This document shows positions 1 to 10,642 of a stretch of DNA of 59,134 nucleotides, in pieces (the first letter of the stretch is position 1; every line of letters begins with the position of its first letter). The stretch covers positions 171,717 to 230,850 of the forward strand of contig NZ_LMIJ01000008.1 in the NCBI RefSeq assembly GCF_001428665.1. The letters are read 5' to 3'. The DNA comes from Acidovorax sp. Root219. GTDB taxonomy: Bacteria > Pseudomonadota > Gammaproteobacteria > Burkholderiales > Burkholderiaceae_C. Below the pieces are notes generated by a model. The model was not told the DNA's origin, made no database searches, and saw only the letters and a list, made by a program, of their open reading frames with translations. A program made the position numbers and the translations under genes.

Positions 1-1314
1 CGTGAGGGCGTCGTAGAACGCCAGGCGCTCGATCTCCTGCTCTGCGCGCTTGCGGTCGGTGATGTCCATGGTGAAGCCATGGGAGATCACCGAGCCATCG
101 GCCTCGCGGTGCGGGATGGCGTTCGTCATGTGCCAGCGGATGCTGCCGTCGGGCATGCGGACCCGGTACTCGCACTGCCAGGGCACGAGCTTGCGCACCG
201 ACTGCAGGGCCGAGCGCTGCAGGGCCTGCAGGTCCTCGGCCAGCACCCAGTTGGAGAGCACGCCATGGTCGGCTGTCACCTCGTGTGGCTCCACCCCCAT
301 GAAGTCGCGCACCGCATCGCTGATGTACTGCACGCTGGTGACGCCATCCAGGTGCAGGCGGTACTGGTAGATGAAGCCCGGGATGCGGCTGGCAATGCGC
401 TGGATGAACAGCAGTTGCTCGCGCAGTTGCTCGGCGGCACGGCGCTCGTCGGTCACGTCCTGCACCACGCCCATGTCCACCCGCATGCCGTCCTTGGCAA
501 TGAGCCGGCGCACGCGCGAGCGCATCCAGCGGACCTCGCCATCGGGGCGCTTCCAGCGGTACTCGACATCGGCACCGGTGCCGCGCTCGCGCGCGGTCTC
601 GAACACATGGCGGTCTTCGGCCAGGATGCCGCTGACGGCACGCTCGGGGCTCACCCATTCCTGCCGCTCCACGCCCGCAATGTCGCACAGGCCGGGGGAC
701 CACAGCAGCACCGTCTCGCCCGGGTCTTCGATGCGCCGCCAGTGCCCGGTCTGGGCCAGGCTTTCCATGGTGTTGAAGACGTCGGTCTGCTCGCGCAGCT
801 CACGCCGCACATCCTGCAGCGCGTGCTCGGACGCGGCCAACGCAGCGCGCAGGCTCTCGGCCTCGCTCGCATCGCGCACCGTGACGACGATGGAGCCGTT
901 GTCGAGCCGGCGCGCCGACACGTCCCAGGCCACCAGCAGCCGCCCCGGCTCGCGCGCCACCTGGCGGCATTCCAGCAGCATGCCGGTGCGCGCCACGGTC
1001 TGCAGTTGGTCCACCAGGTTGGTGCTGGCCAGCAGGTCGAAGACATCGACCGCATCGGCGCCGCTGGCGCGCACGCCCCCCATGCCCGGCATGCGCCGTG
1101 CGGCGGCATTGGCCGCGCGCAGCAGCAGCCTTCCATCCTGCGGACGGAATTCCATCAGCGCCACGGGCACGGCATCGAGCAGGGCTTGCAGGCGCGCCTG
1201 CGCCGAAGACTCCACGAAGTCTTCACTGGCACCCGCAAACAGATCGGTCAGGAGTTCGGCAGAAATCACAGTCGCTCTGAAACCTCTCACAAACGGTGGG
1301 CCGCACATGGTCAT
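1..1314 (-). CDS. PAS-domain sensor with GGDEF domain (N-terminal part; cut by window edge)
   Basis: This frame is open from an ATG at 1314 to the left edge, about 438 residues. Three PAS-like units are visible, near residues 35-140, 165-280 and 285-420. The last two end in typical PAC segments (YRWKRPDGEVRW and YRVRMPDGSIRWHMTN). They are followed by a linker (TDRKRAEQEIERLAFYDALT) that normally opens a GGDEF domain, so the missing part is probably a diguanylate cyclase, perhaps with EAL. No signal peptide or membrane segment is visible, so the sensor part looks cytosolic. The start is uncertain: ATGs at 1314 and 1308 and a GTG at 1269 are in frame and none has a strong Shine-Dalgarno sequence. 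The ligand is unknown. The gene is divergent from the DUF2141 gene. Confidence 0.85.
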   Translation of the reverse strand, partial: MTMCGPPFVRGFRATVISAELLTDLFAGASEDFVESSAQARLQALLDAVPVALMEFRPQDGRLLLRAANAAARRMPGMGGVRASGADAVDVFDLLASTNLVDQLQTVARTGMLLECRQVAREPGRLLVAWDVSARRLDNGSIVVTVRDASEAESLRAALAASEHALQDVRRELREQTDVFNTMESLAQTGHWRRIEDPGETVLLWSPGLCDIAGVERQEWVSPERAVSGILAEDRHVFETARERGTGADVEYRWKRPDGEVRWMRSRVRRLIAKDGMRVDMGVVQDVTDERRAAEQLREQLLFIQRIASRIPGFIYQYRLHLDGVTSVQYISDAVRDFMGVEPHEVTADHGVLSNWVLAEDLQALQRSALQSVRKLVPWQCEYRVRMPDGSIRWHMTNAIPHREADGSVISHGFTMDITDRKRAEQEIERLAFYDALT

Positions 1315-1633
1315 GGCGGCGGCAGCCACCAATGTACACCGCAAAGTATGTCAAAACGTAACAACCACAGGTCGCATATTTTGCCAGGGTAATACCCGGT
1401 GGCGCCCGGACACATGTTCCCACGTTCTGTCGCCGGGGCACGCTTATTTCTGTGCAGGTCGCGCGCGCAATCACCGGCACCGGGCAGCGGCGGCACCGCC
1501 ACCGGCGCTCTGCCACCCCCTTTCGCGCCGTGCCTGCGCCACTTCGTCGCACGCCAGTGGCAGTAGGGCTAGGCCATTCCTACAGTGCGGGCAGTGGAGG
1601 CACGGTGTCTCCATCCACCCTGGAGAACTGCAC
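1315..1633. other. Intergenic region between divergent genes
   Basis: This 319-base gap must hold the promoters of the leftward PAS protein and the rightward DUF2141 gene. On the minus strand a TTGACA hexamer occurs around 1350, but no good -10 lies at the right spacing. I see no convincing palindrome, repeat or small coding frame. Confidence 0.4.
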
Positions 1634-2092
1634 ATGACGATGGCTTCACCCCCTTTGACCGCCCTCAACCTTCTACCCGCTGCGCGCGCCCTGGCACTGG
1701 CCGGCGCATGCCTGGCGCTGGGCAACGCATACGCGCTGGACCTGACCGTGGAGGTGAACAACACCAAGGCGGACAAGGGGCCGGTGCTGGCTGCGGTCTA
1801 CGGCTCCGCCGACGGCTGGCTGAAGTTCAGCAAGGCGGTGCAGAGCGGCATGGCCCCGGCGTCGGGCGCCAAGACCGTGCTGGTGCTGCGCGACCTGCCC
1901 GCCGGCAGCTATGCGCTGTCGCTGTACCAGGACGAGAACGGCAACGGCAAGCTCGATACCAACCTGGTCGGCATGCCCGAGGAGCGCACCGGCTTCAGCC
2001 GAGACGCCCAGGGCAACATGGGCCCGCCTCGCTTCCAGGACGCAGCCATCGAGCTGCAGCAGGACACCACCATCACCATCCAGCTGCGGTGA
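1634..2092 (+). CDS. Exported DUF2141 domain protein
   Basis: The protein has 152 residues. The ATG at 1634 has GGAGA about 9 bases upstream. The N-terminus is a Sec-type signal peptide (hydrophobic run ending near ALGNAYA), so the mature protein is periplasmic or secreted. The rest is one beta-rich DUF2141 domain with the usual D-x-N-G-N-G-K-L-D stretch (YQDENGNGKLDTN) and the 'G..PEERTGFS' segment. The biochemical role of DUF2141 is not known. The stop lies 23 bases before the carotenoid oxygenase start, so the two exported proteins are probably co-transcribed and work together. Confidence 0.85.
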   Translation: MTMASPPLTALNLLPAARALALAGACLALGNAYALDLTVEVNNTKADKGPVLAAVYGSADGWLKFSKAVQSGMAPASGAKTVLVLRDLPAGSYALSLYQDENGNGKLDTNLVGMPEERTGFSRDAQGNMGPPRFQDAAIELQQDTTITIQLR

Positions 2093-2115
2093 ACGGCACA
2101 CCAGGAGCACGCACC

Positions 2116-3645
2116 ATGGACCGACGCCTCTTTTGCCAGTCACTGGCCCTGGGAACCGCTGGCAGCGCGCTGGGCGCCCTGCCCTTTTCTGCCGCACACG
2201 CTGCTGGCGGGCCCGAGTCCGGCGCCACGCTGAGCGCCTTCAACGAGCGGCGCAGCGGCGCGCCCTGGACCCTGGGCTTCGAGGGCCTGCAGGCCGACCT
2301 CGCGCCCCAGCCCATGCAGCTGCGCGGCAAGCTGCCCAAGGACCTGCGCGGCACCCTGCTGCGCAACGGCCCTGCGCAACACAGCCTGGGCGATGTGCGC
2401 TACCAGCACTGGTTCGACGGCGACGGGATGATCCAGCAATACCGCTTCAGCGACCAGGGCGTGCGGCACCAGGCGCGCTTTTTGCGCACGCAGAAGTTTC
2501 TGGCGGAGAATGCGGCCGGCCGGCGCCTGTACCACAGCTTCGGCACCCAGGTGGCCGGGGGCAGCCCCATGGTGTCGGCCGATGCGGGCAACGTGGCCAA
2601 CACCAGCGTGGTGCACCACGCGGGCGAAACCCTCGCCCTGTGGGAGGGCGGCTCGGCCACGCGGTTCGATGCCGACACCCTGGAAACCGGGGCCCTCAAG
2701 ACCTGGACGCCGGAACACGCGGGCATGCCCTTCTCGGCGCACCCCAAGATCGGTTCCGACGGCACGCTGTGGAATTTTGGCGTGAGCAGTGCCCATGGCC
2801 TGCTCTCGATCTACCAGGTATCGGCCCAGGGGCAGGTGCGCACCGCCACGCTCCAGGTGCCGGACATGGCCATGGTGCACGACTTCGCGGTGACCGAGCA
2901 GCACCTGGTGTTCCTGCTGCCCCCGCTCGTCTTCGACCTGGACAGGGCCCACGCCGGCAGCACCTTCCTGGACAGCCATGTCTGGAAGCCACAGCTGGGC
3001 ATGCGGGCGCTGGTGCTGCACAAGGACCGGCTCGACCAGCCGCAATGGATGGAGTTGCCCACCGGCTTCCTGTTCCACACCGGCAACGCCTGGGAGGACG
3101 GCAAGGGAGTCATCCACCTGGACTACATCCGTTCGGACGACGACTCGGCCATCAACCGGGGGTTTCGTGGGCTGATGCGCGGCGACTTCCAGGGCGAACC
3201 ATCGCTTGCCGTGGCCCTGGTCGAACTCGACACGCGCACCGACCGCGCGCGCCAGACGCTGCAGGCGCACCACGCCGAATTCCCGCGCATCGACCCGCGC
3301 TTCGTCGGCCGCCGGCACAGAGAGCTTTTCATGGCCGAGCGGGTCGCCGTGTCGAATCGCCCAGGCTTCGACTGCGTCGCGCGGCTGAATGTAGACACCG
3401 GCAAGGTGGACCGCTACCGCTACGGCACCGACGTGATGGTCGAGGAGCATGTGTTCATCCCCGCGAGCACGGCCGGCGCCAGGGAGGGCGATGGCTGGCT
3501 GGTGGGCACGGCGCTGGACCTGCTCCGCCGTCGCACGCTGCTATCGGTGTTCGACGCCCGCCGGCTGGCGCAGGGCCCGCTGGCCCAGGGCAGCATGGAC
3601 CGGGCGGTGCCCCTGGGGTTTCACGGCACCTTCATCCCGGCCTGA
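2116..3645 (+). CDS. Exported carotenoid oxygenase family protein
   Basis: The protein has 509 residues, the usual length for the RPE65/carotenoid cleavage oxygenase family. These are seven-bladed propellers with a non-haem Fe(II) held by four histidines, which cleave C=C bonds in carotenoids, stilbenes or lignin-like substrates. The four expected histidines are present: H209 (AHPK), H255 (VHDF), H321 (FHTGNAWED) and H503 (GFHG near the C-terminus). The N-terminus (DRRLFCQSLALG, then Ala-rich to AHAA) looks like a Tat signal, so a folded metalloprotein may be exported. AGGAG precedes the ATG. The gene follows the DUF2141 gene. The substrate is unknown; a CruF-like carotenoid gene lies 14 kb away, which is only suggestive. 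Confidence 0.9.
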   Translation: MDRRLFCQSLALGTAGSALGALPFSAAHAAGGPESGATLSAFNERRSGAPWTLGFEGLQADLAPQPMQLRGKLPKDLRGTLLRNGPAQHSLGDVRYQHWFDGDGMIQQYRFSDQGVRHQARFLRTQKFLAENAAGRRLYHSFGTQVAGGSPMVSADAGNVANTSVVHHAGETLALWEGGSATRFDADTLETGALKTWTPEHAGMPFSAHPKIGSDGTLWNFGVSSAHGLLSIYQVSAQGQVRTATLQVPDMAMVHDFAVTEQHLVFLLPPLVFDLDRAHAGSTFLDSHVWKPQLGMRALVLHKDRLDQPQWMELPTGFLFHTGNAWEDGKGVIHLDYIRSDDDSAINRGFRGLMRGDFQGEPSLAVALVELDTRTDRARQTLQAHHAEFPRIDPRFVGRRHRELFMAERVAVSNRPGFDCVARLNVDTGKVDRYRYGTDVMVEEHVFIPASTAGAREGDGWLVGTALDLLRRRTLLSVFDARRLAQGPLAQGSMDRAVPLGFHGTFIPA

Positions 3646-3743
3646 TGGAGGGCCTGCCCGGCACCGCCATCTTGGCGGGCCGGTCTGCGCGATAGACTCG
3701 GAGCCCCCCGGAGAACCCGGGGCGCACCCCGTCTTGGATTCAG

Positions 3744-6365
<2,622 letters not shown>

Positions 6366-6484
6366 CCGACATGATTCCCACAAGAGGACCGGGCTTTCAG
6401 AGCGCTTGACGCCGCCGACCGCTCAACAAACTGGCGCTGCGGTGGCCAGGGCCGCCGCGCAAGGGCCGCCCCGCCGCGCTGGGG

Positions 6485-6508
6485 GCGTCCCCCTGTAGGG
6501 GAAGACGC
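6485..6508. terminator. Hairpin between convergent mutS and Bug gene
   Basis: Stem GCGTC+CCCC (6485-6493), loop TGTA, then GGGG (6498-6501), a two-base AA bulge and GACGC (6504-6508). It sits between two convergent genes and can fold on either strand. There is no clear U-tract, so strong intrinsic termination is inferred, not shown. Confidence 0.6.
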
Positions 6509-6524
6509 GAAGCGGCTCAGGGGG

Positions 6525-7508
6525 TCATTCCAGTTTCAGGCCGATGTCCTTGATCAGTTGGCCCCAGCGCGCACGCTCCACCTTGGCGTAGGCGTTCATC
6601 TGCTCGGGGGTGCCGGGCACGGCCTCCACGCCCAGGGTCTGGAAGCGGGCCTTCACCGGGGTGGAGTTCAGGGCCTGCTGCAGGGCGGCGTTCAGGCGCT
6701 GCACCTCGGCTGCGGGCATGGAGGCGTTGACCGACAGGCCCTGCCAGGCAAACGCCTCGAAGTCCTGGAGGCCCTGCTCCATCAGCGTGGGCACCTCCGG
6801 CAGGGTGGCCATGCGTTTGGCGCTGGCCACCGCGATGGCGCGCAGGTTGCCGCCCGTGATGTTGGGCATGCCGCCCGCAGACTCAACGAACATGCAGGGC
6901 ACCTGGCCGCCCATGATGTCCTGGATGGCGGGCGTGACGCCCCGGTAGGGCACATGCGTCATCTTGAGGTCCGTACGCTGGCGCAGCAGCTCCATGGCCA
7001 GGTGGTGCGGCGTGCCGGCGCCCGGCGATGCGAAGTTGACGCCTTCGGGCTGCGCCTTGGCCCAGGCGACGAACTCCTGGAAGTTGCGCACCGGCAGCTT
7101 GGGCGAGACCACCAGGATCAGCGGAAAACGCACCAGCATGCCCACCGAGGCCAGGTCCTTGTCCACGTTGTACGAGAGCTTGCTGTACAGCCAGGGGTTG
7201 GTGGCCAGTACCGCGTAATCGCCCGTGAGCAACAGGTTGCCGGGGGTGGACGAGCGCGCCACGTAGTCTGCCGCGATGTTGTGCGCGGCGCCGGGCTTGT
7301 TGACCACCACGATGGTCTGGCCGAGCGTCTTGCCCATCTGGTCGGCCACGGTGCGGGCGACGATATCGGTGCCGCCCCCGGGGGACATGCCCACCACCCA
7401 TTCGAGAGGGCGGCGCTCCTGGGCGCCGGCGCCCGGGGACATGCTGGACATGGCCAGGGCGGCAGCGGTGCACAGTGCGGTGCGACGGGTCGGGTGGGTG
7501 CTTGGCAT
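6525..7508 (-). CDS. Bug/TctC-family tripartite tricarboxylate transporter receptor
   Basis: The protein has 327 residues from the ATG at 7508, which has AGGAG seven bases upstream; an in-frame codon at 7523 has no such site. The N-terminus (TRRTALCTAAALA...GAGAQ) is a signal peptide with Tat-like twin arginines. The body shows Bug family landmarks: 'VGMSPGGGTDIVART', 'VVNKPGA' and 'MTHVPYRG'. Bug proteins are periplasmic receptors, usually for carboxylates. The gene is last in the hpa operon, 119 bases after hpaI, and no TctA/TctB membrane genes are present. It may capture 4-hydroxyphenylacetate or a related aromatic acid, which is inference from position. A possible HpaR site lies just upstream. 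Confidence 0.9.
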   Translation of the reverse strand: MPSTHPTRRTALCTAAALAMSSMSPGAGAQERRPLEWVVGMSPGGGTDIVARTVADQMGKTLGQTIVVVNKPGAAHNIAADYVARSSTPGNLLLTGDYAVLATNPWLYSKLSYNVDKDLASVGMLVRFPLILVVSPKLPVRNFQEFVAWAKAQPEGVNFASPGAGTPHHLAMELLRQRTDLKMTHVPYRGVTPAIQDIMGGQVPCMFVESAGGMPNITGGNLRAIAVASAKRMATLPEVPTLMEQGLQDFEAFAWQGLSVNASMPAAEVQRLNAALQQALNSTPVKARFQTLGVEAVPGTPEQMNAYAKVERARWGQLIKDIGLKLE

Positions 7509-7567
7509 GGATTGTCTCCTCACAAGGTGATGGTTTGAAAAAGCGCAGGGACCGTGAAATTCATTTT

Positions 7568-7584
7568 TTAATTAACTAGCTAAA
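7568..7584 (-). promoter_or_regulatory. Possible HpaR-like site upstream of the Bug gene
   Basis: An AT-rich patch in the 119-base gap between hpaI and the Bug gene reads TTTAGCTAGTTAATTAA on the minus strand. Its core TAGCTAGTTA matches 8 of 10 bases of TAGCATGTTA in the main hpa operator. The patch also has -10-like character, so the receptor gene may have its own HpaR-controlled promoter. The similarity is modest. Confidence 0.35.
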
Positions 7585-7627
7585 TCACTAACTGAAGACC
7601 GCAGCACGGGCGCAAGGCGTGCCGCGC

Positions 7628-8440
7628 TCAGTACGGGCTGGCCGCGGCCGGCTGTGCCTGCGGCACCAGGCGGTTGCCGAAATGGCCGGCCAGCTCGGTG
7701 GCGGCGCGCACCAGCAGCGTGGCGTCCACCCCCACGGCGACAAACAGCGCCCCGGCATCGAGGTAGGTCTGCGCCAGCGCCCGGTCCGCCATGAGGATGC
7801 CTGCGGCCTTGCCAGCGCGGCGCACGGTGGCGATGCCGTCCAGGATGGCGCGATGCACCGCGGGGTGACCGGGTTGGCCCCGGTAGCCCATGGATGCGGA
7901 CAGGTCGGCCGGTCCGAAGAACACGCCGTCCACCCCATCGGTTGCGGCGATGGCCTGCAGGTTCTGCAAGGCCAGCGGTGTCTCGGCCTGCACCAGCAGA
8001 CACATCTGGTCGTTGGCGCGGTTCAGGTAGTCCTCCACCTGGTTCCAGCGCGAGGCGCGGGCCAGGGCCGCGCCCATGCCGCGGATGCCCTCGGGCGCAT
8101 AGCGCATGGCGCGCACCATCAGCGCGGCCTGCTCGGGCGTATCGACCATGGGGATGAGCAGGGTCTGCGCGCCCACGTCCAGGTACTGCTTGACCAGGGC
8201 CACCTCGCCCTGCACCGGGCGCACCACGGGCTGCACGGGGTACGGGGCCACGGCGCGCAGTTGGTCGAGCACGCTGCGCACGTCGTTGGGTGCGTGCTCG
8301 CCGTCAAGCAGCAGCCAGTCGAAGCCGCAGCCGGCCAGGGCCTCGGCGGCATTGGCGTCGGCCAGGCCGACCCACAGGCCGATCTGCGGCCGGCCCGCGC
8401 GCAGTGCGTTGCGGAAATGGTTCTCGGGGATCTGCTGCAT
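7628..8440 (-). CDS. hpaI: 4-hydroxy-2-oxoheptanedioate aldolase HpaI
   Basis: The protein has 270 residues, full length for the HpcH/HpaI class II pyruvate aldolases. It splits 4-hydroxy-2-oxoheptane-1,7-dioate into pyruvate and succinate semialdehyde, the last step of homoprotocatechuate meta-cleavage. Visible family motifs are [12 protein letters not shown] (catalytic His), the metal ligand Glu in [10 protein letters not shown] and Asp in [12 protein letters not shown]. It is a soluble cytosolic enzyme. The gene lies 6 bases after hpaH in the same operon. Confidence 0.95.
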   Translation of the reverse strand: MQQIPENHFRNALRAGRPQIGLWVGLADANAAEALAGCGFDWLLLDGEHAPNDVRSVLDQLRAVAPYPVQPVVRPVQGEVALVKQYLDVGAQTLLIPMVDTPEQAALMVRAMRYAPEGIRGMGAALARASRWNQVEDYLNRANDQMCLLVQAETPLALQNLQAIAATDGVDGVFFGPADLSASMGYRGQPGHPAVHRAILDGIATVRRAGKAAGILMADRALAQTYLDAGALFVAVGVDATLLVRAATELAGHFGNRLVPQAQPAAASPY

Positions 8441-8446
8441 GGCGGC

Positions 8447-9250
8447 CTACGCGAAGCGGAAGGACACCGAGCCCAGCGGCCCGTAGTCCACGTGAAAGTT
8501 GTCGCCCTGCACCACGGCCACGGGCCGCGTGAAGGAGCCGGCCAGCACCACGTCGCCCGCGTTGAGCTGCTCGCCATGGGGCGCGATCTTGTTGGCCAGC
8601 CAGGCCACGCCGGTGGCCGGGTGGTTGAGCACGGCGGCTGCCAGGCCCGTCTCTTCGATCACACCGTTCTTGTGCAGCAGGGCGCCGACCCAGCGCAGGT
8701 CCACGTCCAGGGGTTTCACGGGCCGGCCGCCGAGCACGATGCCGGCGTTGGCCGCAAAGTCGGAGATGGTGTCAAACACCTTGCGCATGGCCCGGGTGTC
8801 GCGGTCGAACTGCTCGATGCGCGCGTCGATGATCTCGATGGCCGGCACCACGTAGTCGGTGGCCGAGAGCACGTCGAACAGCGTGACGCCCGGCCCCTTC
8901 AGGGGCCTGCCCAGGATGAAGGCCAGCTCCACCTCCACGCGCGGGGCGATGAAACGCTCGAACGGGATGTCGCCGCCCGCGTCGAAGAACATGTCGTCCA
9001 TCAGCGGCGCGTAGTCGGGCTCGGTGATCTGGCTGGCCTGCTGCATGGCGCGCGAGGTCAGGCCGATCTTGCGGCCCTTGATGGTGCGACCGTCGGCCTG
9101 CTCCAGCTTCACCCACTCGCGCTGAATGGCATAGCCGTCCTCGACGGTCATGCCGGGATGCTGGGTGGAAAAGTGGCGCAGCTGCGTGCGCTGCTTGCGC
9201 GCCTGGTAGAGCTGCTGCGCCAGGGAGGTGATGATGTCGTTGGAGAGCAT
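8447..9250 (-). CDS. hpaH: 2-oxo-hept-4-ene-1,7-dioate hydratase HpaH
   Basis: The protein has 267 residues and belongs to the 2-oxopent-4-enoate hydratase family (FAH-like fold). It adds water to 2-oxohept-4-ene-1,7-dioate to give 4-hydroxy-2-oxoheptanedioate, the substrate of HpaI encoded next. The sequence has the family features '[12 protein letters not shown]', the metal-binding region around '[14 protein letters not shown]' and '[16 protein letters not shown]'. Spacing is 6 bases on each side (hpaF upstream, hpaI downstream), which indicates one operon. Confidence 0.95.
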   Translation of the reverse strand: MLSNDIITSLAQQLYQARKQRTQLRHFSTQHPGMTVEDGYAIQREWVKLEQADGRTIKGRKIGLTSRAMQQASQITEPDYAPLMDDMFFDAGGDIPFERFIAPRVEVELAFILGRPLKGPGVTLFDVLSATDYVVPAIEIIDARIEQFDRDTRAMRKVFDTISDFAANAGIVLGGRPVKPLDVDLRWVGALLHKNGVIEETGLAAAVLNHPATGVAWLANKIAPHGEQLNAGDVVLAGSFTRPVAVVQGDNFHVDYGPLGSVSFRFA

Positions 9251-9256
9251 GGAGGG

Positions 9257-9712
9257 TCAGCCCTGTGCAGGCTTGTTGAACAGGGGATGCAGGGAGCTGT
9301 GCTTGGCGTCGAAGACTTCGGGGCCCTCGTCGATTTGCAGGGTGACACCGATGGGGCGCAAGGGCAGCAGCGGCGCGAAGTGCGCCTGGGCCACGGCCGA
9401 CAGGGCCTGGCCCACGGCCTGGTGCGCGGCCGCGCTGCGGCCCCGGCCCATGCGCAGGTTGAGGTAGGCGAAGCCGTAGTCCGGTGCCACGCCGCCCGCG
9501 GGCTGCGCCTCGCCGTCATCGGCCACGGCATGGTGCGCGGCCGGGTAGGCCAGCACGCGGATGCCGCCCGTGGGGAATACCGGCCTGCCCACTTCGTCCA
9601 CCTGCTGGCGCATGGCGCTTGCCAGGGCGCGGCACAGCGCGGTCATGTCGCTGCCGCCCTGTGACACGGGCCGGTCCAGGTCCGGGGTGTAGAGAATCAC
9701 CAGGTGGGGCAT
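9257..9712 (-). CDS. hpaF: 5-carboxymethyl-2-hydroxymuconate isomerase HpaF
   Basis: The protein has 151 residues counted from the ATG at 9712, which has GAGGAG six bases upstream; the longer open frame upstream has no support. It starts MPHL, so the catalytic Pro-2 of the tautomerase superfamily is in place. It isomerises 5-carboxymethyl-2-hydroxymuconate to 5-oxopent-3-ene-1,2,5-tricarboxylate, the substrate of HpaG. It lies between hpaD (10 bases) and hpaH (6 bases). E. coli HpaF is about 126 residues, so this one is slightly long at the C-terminus. Confidence 0.93.
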   Translation of the reverse strand: MPHLVILYTPDLDRPVSQGGSDMTALCRALASAMRQQVDEVGRPVFPTGGIRVLAYPAAHHAVADDGEAQPAGGVAPDYGFAYLNLRMGRGRSAAAHQAVGQALSAVAQAHFAPLLPLRPIGVTLQIDEGPEVFDAKHSSLHPLFNKPAQG

Positions 9713-9722
9713 GGCGCGCTCC

Positions 9723-10640
9723 TCACAGCCGGCTGGCCGATGGCTGCTGGCCCGATGCCTGGGGCCCTGGCACCGCCGCACCCGTCTGCGGCGTGACCGG
9801 GAGCACGGCATTGATCTGCCCCGTGCCCGAAGCGCCGAAGTACGGCGTGAGCACCTCGGCGCGGCCCGCGTAGTCCGACCAGCCGAGGGCACCGATCAGC
9901 ATGGCCGTGTCGTGCATGAAGCCCTCGCCATGGCCCTTGGCCGCGTATTCGGGCAGCATGGCGCAGAAGGTGACCCAGTCGCCCGCCTCCCACATCTGGA
10001 CCACGCGGTGGTCCAGCGTCTCCAGAAACGGGCTCCAGATCTTCGTGGCGAACTCGGGCGCCGTGCCGTTCTGCGCGAAGCGGTGGCTCAGGCTGCCGCT
10101 GGCCAGGATGGCCACGGTGCCCTCGTACTGCTCCTCGATGGCCTGGCGCATGGCCCAGCCCAGGCGCGCGCTGTCGTTGAGGTAATGCACCTGGCACAGG
10201 GCCGAGACCGAGACCACCTTGAAGTGCTGGTCCGCATTCATGTAGCGCATGGGCACCAGGGTGCCGTACTCGGGCGCCAGCGTGGTCGCGGGGTGGGCCA
10301 GCGTCTCCACGCCCTGCGCGCAGCAGGCCTGGGCCAGCAGGTGGCCCAGCTCGGGGTTGCCCGGGAAGGCGTACGGGAGGTTGCTGATGAAGTGCGGCAG
10401 CTCGTTGCTGGTGTACACGCCCTCGAAGCGCGGTGCGCAGTTGATGTGGTAATTGGCGTTCACCAGCCAGTGCGTGTCGAACACGACGATGGTGTCCACT
10501 CCCAGCTCGCGGCAGCGCCGGCCGATCTCCACATGGCCGTCGATGGCCGCTTGGCGAAAACCCTTGCGCGGGCCATCGAGCTCGCTCAGGTACATGGACG
10601 GCACGTGTGTGATCTTGGCCGCCAGTGCGAGTTTGCCCAT
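9723..10640 (-). CDS. hpaD: 3,4-dihydroxyphenylacetate 2,3-dioxygenase HpaD
   Basis: The protein has 305 residues and is a class III (LigB-type) extradiol dioxygenase. It opens the ring of homoprotocatechuate, giving 5-carboxymethyl-2-hydroxymuconate semialdehyde, using Fe(II) or Mn(II). Family landmarks include 'VVFDTHWLVNANYHIN', 'LAHPATTLAPEYGTLVPMRYM' and 'AILASGSLSHRF'. The last 25 residues are Pro/Gln/Ser-rich and look like a dispensable tail. It lies 2 bases after hpaE, so translation is probably coupled. Confidence 0.95.
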   Translation of the reverse strand: MGKLALAAKITHVPSMYLSELDGPRKGFRQAAIDGHVEIGRRCRELGVDTIVVFDTHWLVNANYHINCAPRFEGVYTSNELPHFISNLPYAFPGNPELGHLLAQACCAQGVETLAHPATTLAPEYGTLVPMRYMNADQHFKVVSVSALCQVHYLNDSARLGWAMRQAIEEQYEGTVAILASGSLSHRFAQNGTAPEFATKIWSPFLETLDHRVVQMWEAGDWVTFCAMLPEYAAKGHGEGFMHDTAMLIGALGWSDYAGRAEVLTPYFGASGTGQINAVLPVTPQTGAAVPGPQASGQQPSASRL

Positions 10641-10642
10641 GC

